Shown here: positions 1 through 4,699 of the stretch, one piece after another | How positions within the stretch are numbered: the stretch's first letter is position 1 | Layout: each line of letters starts with the position of its first letter | NCBI GenBank assembly: GCA_002386945.1 | Contig: DGKH01000038.1 | Span: forward strand, 1-7,496 | Origin: Proteobacteria bacterium UBA4575 | GTDB taxonomy: Bacteria > Pseudomonadota > Gammaproteobacteria > UBA4575 | Length of the DNA stretch: 7,496 bases | Reading direction: 5' to 3' | The notes under the pieces: model-generated | Told to the model about the DNA's origin: nothing | The model's database searches: none | Seen by the model: the letters and a program-made list of their open reading frames with translations, nothing else | Translations under genes and position numbers: made by a program

Positions 1-508
1 GTGAGATCAGATTTGTATGTTTCCCGACCCATCCTAGGCCTGCCTTTTCAGCCAATGGCTTTTCTAATACCGGCGCGCTATCAACAAAGGCACGGTAACC
101 AAATTCACCCACCTCATCCTGAATCTTATCGGCTAGCTTTTGCAGACGTTTGCGTAACACCTTGTGGTAGTCACGGCCTAAGGTATAACGTGAGATATAG
201 GCCAGATCACTATCTTCTAAAACGGCAATAGGGTCTCGTGTACGTGGCGGATAATAGTCCATGCGCACACTGATAATACGCAAAGTCCCTGGGAGTAACT
301 CATCTGGTTTTGAACGCATCCGGCCATGCTTGGCCATATACTCCATATCACCATGGTGCCCCTTATCCAACCAACGCAACAAATAGGCCTCATGCTCATC
401 AAGATTGGTATCAGCGATGCCAATATGATTAAATCCAAGCTGTTTTGCCCACTCTTGGATATGCTGCACGAGTTCCTGTGGCGACGACGAATTAAGCTTA
501 GAAGACAT
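1..508 (-). CDS. queG: Epoxyqueuosine reductase QueG, N-terminal part (runs off window edge)
   Basis: QueG is a cytoplasmic cobalamin- and [4Fe-4S]-dependent enzyme that reduces epoxyqueuosine to queuosine at wobble position 34 of GUN-anticodon tRNAs, the last step of the pathway. The frame is open for 169 codons from ATG at 508 to the window edge and closely follows E. coli QueG. Recognisable blocks are the N-terminal helix with LGFNHIGIAD (residues 25-33), WLDKGHHGDMEYMAKHG (46-62), ELLPGTLRIISVRMDYYP (70-87), YISRYTLGRDYHKVLRKRL (104-122), the VDSAP motif holding the family's conserved acidic residue (142-146), and PLAEKAGLGWVGKH (151-164). The family is usually about 350-380 residues, so the C-terminal ferredoxin-like and HEAT-like parts lie outside the window; this is an edge effect, not a truncation. 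An in-frame TAG upstream limits the start; no strong Shine-Dalgarno is seen. It is divergent from tsaE. Confidence 0.95.
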   Translation of the reverse strand, partial: MSSKLNSSSPQELVQHIQEWAKQLGFNHIGIADTNLDEHEAYLLRWLDKGHHGDMEYMAKHGRMRSKPDELLPGTLRIISVRMDYYPPRTRDPIAVLEDSDLAYISRYTLGRDYHKVLRKRLQKLADKIQDEVGEFGYRAFVDSAPVLEKPLAEKAGLGWVGKHTNLIS

Positions 509-588
509 GCTGCTATAGTACCCACTGTCGCCTTTAGAGTGAACCAACTAGATTGAAGTAAACTCACCATCAGCAACCATAAAAAATA
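509..588. promoter_or_regulatory. Divergent intergenic region between queG and tsaE
   Basis: These 80 bp separate two divergent genes and should hold the promoters of both. On the minus strand AGTGAA (538-543, read as TTCACT) and ATAGTA (515-520, read as TACTAT) are each a 4/6 match to sigma-70 boxes with a 17-bp spacer, but they would start transcription at about the queG ATG. On the plus strand TTGAAG (553-558) and CATAAA (578-583) are separated by 19 bp and are equally weak; they would start transcription near 590. Neither assignment is convincing, so the regulatory role is inferred mainly from gene orientation. Confidence 0.35.
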
Positions 589-1056
589 ATGACCTTAGCG
601 AATATGCCAAGCTCGCCGAGCTTACCCGGCCTACCTGATATGCCTATTCTAATCGAGTCCAGCACTGCGATGGAGGCGTTTGCAGCCCGCCTAGCAGGCA
701 CACTACAAGCACCTGCATTGGTATTTTTAGAAGGTGACCTCGGTGTTGGGAAAACTACCTTTGTGCGTGGTTATCTGCGTGCCCTAGGCTATCAAGGCCA
801 TGTCAAAAGCCCAACATTCACACTAGTTGAAAGCTATACATTGGCATCTTATAAGATCCATCACTTTGATCTCTACCGCTTAAGCGACCCTGAGGAGCTA
901 GAGTTCATGGGTATACGTGAATACCTCAGTAGCGACGCGATCTGTTTTGTTGAATGGCCTGAGAAAGGCAATCCTTTATTACATTCACCAGACCTGACTA
1001 TAAAAATCGAACATGCCGAAGAAAAACGCTGGCTAGATTGCACGCAGGGTGCATAA
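589..1056 (+). CDS. tsaE: tRNA threonylcarbamoyladenosine biosynthesis ATPase TsaE
   Basis: TsaE (YjeE) is a small cytoplasmic P-loop ATPase that works with TsaB and TsaD to make t6A at position 37 of ANN-decoding tRNAs. The product is 155 residues, matching the usual family size. The Walker A motif GDLGVGKTT is at residues 49-57, followed by VKSPTFTLVESY (72-83), HFDLYRLSDPEELEFMGIREY (92-112) and VEWPEKG (121-127), all close to E. coli TsaE. The start is uncertain: ATG codons at 589, 604 and 640 are in frame and none has a clear Shine-Dalgarno. An in-frame TAA at 580 rules out anything earlier. Comparison with E. coli, whose protein begins shortly before the conserved region, makes the ATG at 640 (138 residues) a real alternative. 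The stop lies 8 bp before the amiB ATG, so the two genes are probably cotranscribed. Confidence 0.95.
   Translation: MTLANMPSSPSLPGLPDMPILIESSTAMEAFAARLAGTLQAPALVFLEGDLGVGKTTFVRGYLRALGYQGHVKSPTFTLVESYTLASYKIHHFDLYRLSDPEELEFMGIREYLSSDAICFVEWPEKGNPLLHSPDLTIKIEHAEEKRWLDCTQGA
609..623. repeat. Small perfect inverted repeat near the tsaE start
   Basis: AAGCTC (609-614) and GAGCTT (618-623) form a perfect 6-bp stem around a 3-base GCC loop. It lies between the second and third candidate tsaE start codons, so it is either inside the first codons or in the 5' leader, depending on which start is used. It has no T-tract and is not a terminator. A role in translation is possible but is not shown by the sequence. 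Confidence 0.3.
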
Positions 1057-1064
1057 TAAAACTC

Positions 1065-2417
1065 ATGTCGCCTACTTCTCATCAGCAATCTCTCATTCGT
1101 ACCTTCGCCCTACTCTTAGTCAGCCTATTTTGGTTGGCACCAGTTTCAGCGGAACCGATTGCAGTAGAAGATATTCGTGTTGCTGTAAAAGACCAAACCA
1201 CACGGATTGTGATTGAGACAAAAAAACGCCCCGCCTATAAAGTCTTTAGCCTCAGCGACCCAGAACGTTTAGTCATCGATATCGCAAACACTAAACTGAC
1301 TAAAAAAATTACTCACAGCACCTTTATCGGCACCCATGTTGGTGATATGCGTCATGCACAACGCAAGTCATCTTTACGTCTGGTATTTGATCTAAAACAG
1401 CGTGTCACGCCCAACAATTTCTTACTCGCACCTAACAGTAAAAACAATTACCGGCTAGTACTCGATCTGAGTGCTGGGAAAAACAAACAGTCCGCCAGTA
1501 AGAAACCGGCTAATTCAATCAGTAGCGCCCCAATTCAAAGACGCCCATTACGCGATATCGTCATCGCTCTTGATGCTGGCCATGGTGGCAAAGATCCAGG
1601 CGCTATCGGCTATGCTGGTACCTACGAAAAAAATGTCGTACTGCAGATCACAAAGCGCCTAAAACGTATGCTAGATGCACAACCCGGTATGCGTGCGATA
1701 CTCACTCGCAGTAATGATCGTTACCTAACGCTACGCGAACGTACAAGCAAAGCGCGTAAGAATCGTGCAGATCTCTTTATCTCGATACATGCCGATGCGG
1801 TAGAAAGCCGACGTGCTCATGGCTCATCGGTTTATGTTTTATCTAGACGCGGTGCCAGTAGTGAGGCAGCCAAGATTTTGGCCCGATCACAGAATGCGGC
1901 CGACATGGTTGGTGGCGTCTCCTTAAGCGGTAAAGACAAGGTCTTACAGCATGTCATCTTAGACCTCTCACAAACCGCCACTATCGATGCCAGTACTGAG
2001 CTCGCTCATAACGTAATCGCCGAGTTAGCACGCTTAGGCAAGACCAAGAAAAAAGTCGGCCATGCCGGCTTTGTCGTCTTAAAGTCACCAGATATCCCCT
2101 CGATTTTGGTCGAGACCGCCTTCATATCAAATCGCTCAGAAGAGAAAAAATTACGCTCTCCGAAACACCAGGAAAAAATGGCCAAGGCGGTACTCAATGG
2201 TATTAGGCGCTATCTACAAAAAAATGCCCCTGAGGACAGCAAGCTAGCACAAGCCCCTACGAGTAGAAGTAATAATCGGCATATTATTCGCAGTGGCGAA
2301 ACACTGTCTGGCGTTGCTCAGCGTTATGGTGTCAGCGTCAAAGCCTTACGTTTAGCCAATGGTATCAAGGGCGATAAAATTCGTGTCGGACAAAAACTTA
2401 AGATCCCTAAAGGTTAA
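1065..2417 (+). CDS. amiB: N-acetylmuramoyl-L-alanine amidase AmiB with AMIN and LysM domains
   Basis: This periplasmic zinc amidase cleaves the bond between N-acetylmuramic acid and the stem peptide to split septal murein. It is activated in the family by LytM factors such as EnvC or NlpD. The ATG at 1065 gives 450 residues and begins a Sec signal peptide: a hydrophobic stretch at about 14-27 with a likely cut after VSA (27-29). An AMIN domain follows (about 31-135, septal targeting), then a lysine/serine-rich linker and Amidase_3 (about 164-384). Its ligands are visible: H173 in DAGHGGKDPGA, E188 in TYEKN and H242 in SIHADA, with catalytic E350 in LVETAF. The insert at about 264-325 matches the regulatory helix region that covers the active site in the family. 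A LysM domain (about 404-449) ends the protein; Pseudomonas-type AmiB has this and E. coli AmiB does not. An upstream TTG start would overlap tsaE and precede the signal peptide unnecessarily. Confidence 0.95.
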   Translation: MSPTSHQQSLIRTFALLLVSLFWLAPVSAEPIAVEDIRVAVKDQTTRIVIETKKRPAYKVFSLSDPERLVIDIANTKLTKKITHSTFIGTHVGDMRHAQRKSSLRLVFDLKQRVTPNNFLLAPNSKNNYRLVLDLSAGKNKQSASKKPANSISSAPIQRRPLRDIVIALDAGHGGKDPGAIGYAGTYEKNVVLQITKRLKRMLDAQPGMRAILTRSNDRYLTLRERTSKARKNRADLFISIHADAVESRRAHGSSVYVLSRRGASSEAAKILARSQNAADMVGGVSLSGKDKVLQHVILDLSQTATIDASTELAHNVIAELARLGKTKKKVGHAGFVVLKSPDIPSILVETAFISNRSEEKKLRSPKHQEKMAKAVLNGIRRYLQKNAPEDSKLAQAPTSRSNNRHIIRSGETLSGVAQRYGVSVKALRLANGIKGDKIRVGQKLKIPKG

Positions 2418-2434
2418 GCCGAGAATAAAACTAG

Positions 2435-3442
2435 CTAAGATTTGAAAATAGACCGATGCCAAACAGCTGTTAATACTCGATCAAGTGCCGATTGAGCGCT
2501 ACCCATAAGCTTCTCTGAAAGTGACTTGGGCACAACATGACTGACCTCATAAATATCGGCAGTAGTACTTAATTGCCATAGATAATCATCACTAGTCATC
2601 AATTCATCCACTAGATTGAGCTCTAACGCTCGACGTCCATACCAGTGCTCACCAGTTGCGACCTTAGCAAGATCAACCGATGCTCTCTGCTCATGAATAA
2701 AGTCCTTAAACAATTCATGAGTGTCTTCAATCTGCTCTGTAAATTTCGCACGATCCTCGTCTGTATTCTTACCAAACATGGTGATGGTGCGCTTATTTTC
2801 TCCAGCCTTAATCATTTCGAAATCGACACCATTTTTATCTAGTAGTCGACTGAAATTAGGCATTTGTGCAATCACGCCAATCGATCCAATCACTGAGAAA
2901 GGGGCTGCAACGATCTTATCGGCAACACAGGCCATCATATAACCACCGCTAGCAGCGACCTTATCCACCACTATCGTCAAACCTAATTCATGCTGTTTAA
3001 ATCGGGTCAGTTGTGAAGCCGCAAAGCCATGCTCATGCACCAAGCCCCCAGCATTTTCTAAGCACAAGACCACTTCATCGCTTTTATCAGCCACTGACAG
3101 GATAGCGCTGACCTCATCGCGTAGATATTTTGTTGCCGACGCCTTGATATTGCCAACAAAGCGCAATACAAAAACACGTTTACGGCTCTGTTCCCGTTCA
3201 TCCTTATCCGCCTTCTTTTGTGCCTTTTGAATTTTCTTAAATTCTTTCTTAGGCAGGACTTCGCGTTGCATACGTTCTTTGGTCTCTGCATATCGGCGCG
3301 TCACATTCTTAATTTTTAGACGATCGGCATGCTGACCACGCGCTGCCAGAGAGAATATAGCGGTGAGAACCACTATAAATAGTATGACTAAGGTTATTGT
3401 TTTAGCGAAAAATAGACCGTAGTCCAAGAAGAATTCCATCAT
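2435..3442 (-). CDS. sohB: Membrane-anchored S49 serine peptidase SohB
   Basis: SohB is an inner-membrane serine peptidase related to signal peptide peptidase SppA; in E. coli extra copies suppress a degP (htrA) defect. Its substrates are not known. The 335 residues comprise one N-terminal transmembrane segment (about 13-33), a highly charged lysine-rich stretch likely to be helical or coiled-coil (about 50-90), and the ClpP-like S49 fold. Conserved parts include GGLVHEHGFAASQL (132-145), VDKVAASGGYMMACVADKI (159-177) with the expected nucleophile S165, GSIGVIAQMPNF (186-197), and K217 in AGENKRT as the expected general base by family alignment. VATGEHWYGRRA (261-272) also matches E. coli SohB. 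Tandem ATG codons stand at 3442 and 3439; the second aligns best with the E. coli start. The gene converges on amiB with 17 bp between stops and lies 37 bp downstream of the RibD-C-like gene, so the two are probably one transcript. Confidence 0.94.
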   Translation of the reverse strand: MMEFFLDYGLFFAKTITLVILFIVVLTAIFSLAARGQHADRLKIKNVTRRYAETKERMQREVLPKKEFKKIQKAQKKADKDEREQSRKRVFVLRFVGNIKASATKYLRDEVSAILSVADKSDEVVLCLENAGGLVHEHGFAASQLTRFKQHELGLTIVVDKVAASGGYMMACVADKIVAAPFSVIGSIGVIAQMPNFSRLLDKNGVDFEMIKAGENKRTITMFGKNTDEDRAKFTEQIEDTHELFKDFIHEQRASVDLAKVATGEHWYGRRALELNLVDELMTSDDYLWQLSTTADIYEVSHVVPKSLSEKLMGSAQSALDRVLTAVWHRSIFKS

Positions 3443-3479
3443 GCTATTTTCTCTTTAATGTGAGCCACACTGAGCTACT

Positions 3480-4316
3480 CTAAATATGATTCGGTTCAAA
3501 TTCGGCAAACCACTGACCGACTTCTGCTTCACTAGGCGGCATATAAAACAAACCACGCAAATCAAGCGCACCCTGATCTCCAAGCTCCGCCCCACTCAAG
3601 ACTGTTTTAAAATCACTACCTGCCAACAATTGATGCGAGATAGTGGTGAAGTATCGTTGTACATAATTATGTCGCAATAAATCATGCAGCAACTCTGGCC
3701 CTGCCACCAAATAAACCGAACGATAGCCCTGTTGCTGTAGAAACGACATCAATGGTTCCACATCCACTAAACGCTCCTGACCACAGCGTAGTGGTTCCAT
3801 GCCCTTTTCTCGCCAGTAATCGATGCGTTCAGGGGCCGCTTCAGCAGCAGTCGCCAAGTGTACTTTTTGGCCGTGCTGGTCTAGCGAGTCATGCCATGGA
3901 AAGTCCAGAGAGCCGCTAATAATCATCACATCAGGGGCTGGTTTCAACCCCTGCTCTGTACGCCATCTATGTAGATATTCTGTTTCTGCATGCTCCGGCA
4001 ACTGCAAAATATTACCTAAACGATTTTCCTGCAGCGAACGCATATAGCCGCCATGCGTAATAATGCAATCGGCATGCGCATAGAGTTCTAAAAATAGACG
4101 GAAGTCCAAATTGGACTTGAGCCGCTGTGGTAACTGGTACTGTTCATCATCACCGCCCGCCAGTGCGATGCGACCGTCAAGACTCGATAAAAAATTGGCA
4201 TAAACCAGTGGTATTGCACCTTCTTCACCAGCAATTCTGCCCGGTCTGAGATACAATCCCTGTACTGATTGCGCCTCCCCCGTAGGGGGGAATAAGCGTG
4301 TAATTTTTTCCATCAC
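3480..4316 (-). CDS. Stand-alone RibD C-terminal-type (dihydrofolate reductase-like) reductase
   Basis: The protein resembles pyrimidine reductases of the RibD_C family, NADPH-dependent enzymes with a dihydrofolate-reductase fold. The true substrate cannot be told from sequence. It has 278 residues and no deaminase domain. An N-terminal RLFPPTGE-type lead (7-14) precedes VYANFLSSLDGRIAL (38-52), the family's first strand and substrate loop. Then come RLFLELYAHADCIITHGGYMRSL (73-95), the strand VMIISGSLDFP (130-140), and VYLVAGPELLHDLLRHNYV (201-219) with QLLAGSDF (229-236), which correspond to the family's GGxxL...LLG region. No signal peptide or membrane segment is seen. GTG at 4316 is followed at once by ATG at 4313. 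AAAGG (read on this strand from 4328-4324) is 7 bases from the GTG and 10 from the ATG, so either start may be used. The gene lies upstream of sohB on the same strand and divergent from the 115-residue protein. A role in riboflavin synthesis is unproven. Confidence 0.8.
   Translation of the reverse strand: MMEKITRLFPPTGEAQSVQGLYLRPGRIAGEEGAIPLVYANFLSSLDGRIALAGGDDEQYQLPQRLKSNLDFRLFLELYAHADCIITHGGYMRSLQENRLGNILQLPEHAETEYLHRWRTEQGLKPAPDVMIISGSLDFPWHDSLDQHGQKVHLATAAEAAPERIDYWREKGMEPLRCGQERLVDVEPLMSFLQQQGYRSVYLVAGPELLHDLLRHNYVQRYFTTISHQLLAGSDFKTVLSGAELGDQGALDLRGLFYMPPSEAEVGQWFAEFEPNHI
4276..4291. repeat. GC-rich hairpin inside the first codons of the reductase gene
   Basis: TCCCCC (4276-4281) and GGGGGA (4286-4291) form a perfect 6-bp stem with a 4-base GTAG loop. 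On the minus strand it covers roughly codons 9-14 of the RibD-C-like gene, close to its ribosome binding site. On the plus strand it is about 40 bases upstream of the GTG start of the next gene. A run of six T lies at 4304-4309, but 12 bases separate it from the stem, so it does not look like an ordinary intrinsic terminator. Confidence 0.4.
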
Positions 4317-4331
4317 AACGAAACCTTTGCC

Positions 4332-4679
4332 GTGGCCTTACCAAAAATTCAAACTGCAATACCCTTACGCCGATACAAATATGGCGAATATACCGCCACT
4401 TTACTGGGTGACATCAGCAGCAGCGATGACCTGAATTACTGCTTTATGATGGCTTTAGTAAAAGATGGTGGAACCGATCCAGAAGTATACATTACCCATG
4501 AGGAAACCGTGGCGGGATCTACTGATCGATATAGAACCCGAGTCTTGACTGCCGATGCCGAACATATTATCGATCAGCAGGCACAGGCATTAAACCAAAC
4601 TGCATTTTGTGACTTTGCCCTGAATGGCATCCAACAGATGTTTGGTCTTAACGACGAACAAGCCGTTTTGCTCAGCTAA
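4332..4679 (+). CDS. Uncharacterised small acidic protein (115 residues)
   Basis: I do not recognise a named family. The 115-residue product begins with GTG at 4332. This is the only reasonable start: a stop at 4293-4295 precedes it in frame, and no ATG, GTG or TTG lies between. No Shine-Dalgarno is evident. The protein is acidic (16 Asp/Glu against 8 Lys/Arg), with no signal peptide or membrane segment, so it is probably cytosolic. The N-terminal half, with PLRRYKYGEYTATLLGDI (11-28) then a YCFMMALVKDG strand (36-46) and EVYITHEE (51-58), reads as a beta-rich domain; residues 76-112 look helical. It stands 20 bp before mutL on the same strand and 15 bp from the divergent reductase gene. Its coding character is supported by an uninterrupted frame filling the gap and a good fit between neighbours. 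Cotranscription with mutL is likely; a role in mismatch repair is not implied. Confidence 0.8.
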   Translation: MALPKIQTAIPLRRYKYGEYTATLLGDISSSDDLNYCFMMALVKDGGTDPEVYITHEETVAGSTDRYRTRVLTADAEHIIDQQAQALNQTAFCDFALNGIQQMFGLNDEQAVLLS

Positions 4680-4684
4680 ACCGT

Positions 4685-4690
4685 AAGGAT
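4685..4690 (+). promoter_or_regulatory. Shine-Dalgarno of mutL
   Basis: AAGGAT lies 9 bases before the mutL ATG and 5 bases after the preceding stop codon. It is the clearest ribosome binding site in the window and fixes the mutL start at 4700. Confidence 0.8.
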
Positions 4691-4699
4691 AGAATCGCC

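Noticed and set aside
1..231. Plus-strand open frame at the left edge
   Set aside because: It is antisense to queG, with no recognisable protein features.
515..543. TTCACT-17 bp-TACTAT promoter for queG on the minus strand
   Set aside because: Both boxes are 4/6 matches and the -10 lies only 6 bases before the ATG, implying a leaderless message; too weak to list on its own.
217..576. Minus-strand open frame of 119 codons
   Set aside because: It lies in a different frame over queG; the queG frame matches the family along its whole visible length, whereas this one matches nothing I recognise.
1038..1064. TTG start for amiB overlapping the end of tsaE
   Set aside because: The ATG at 1065 begins a normal signal peptide; the TTG would add nine residues, has no better binding site and overlaps tsaE.
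2397..2418. CTTAA ... TTAAG inverted repeat at the amiB stop as a terminator
   Set aside because: It is an AT-rich 5-bp stem with a 12-base loop and no T-tract; unlikely to be stable.
3443..3479. Direct repeat TGAGC in the gap between the reductase gene and sohB
   Set aside because: Two 5-bp copies in a 37-bp gap are expected by chance and form no recognised element.
4276..4309. GC hairpin plus six-T run as a plus-strand intrinsic terminator
   Set aside because: Twelve bases separate the stem from the T run, and no plus-strand gene ends nearby to need it.
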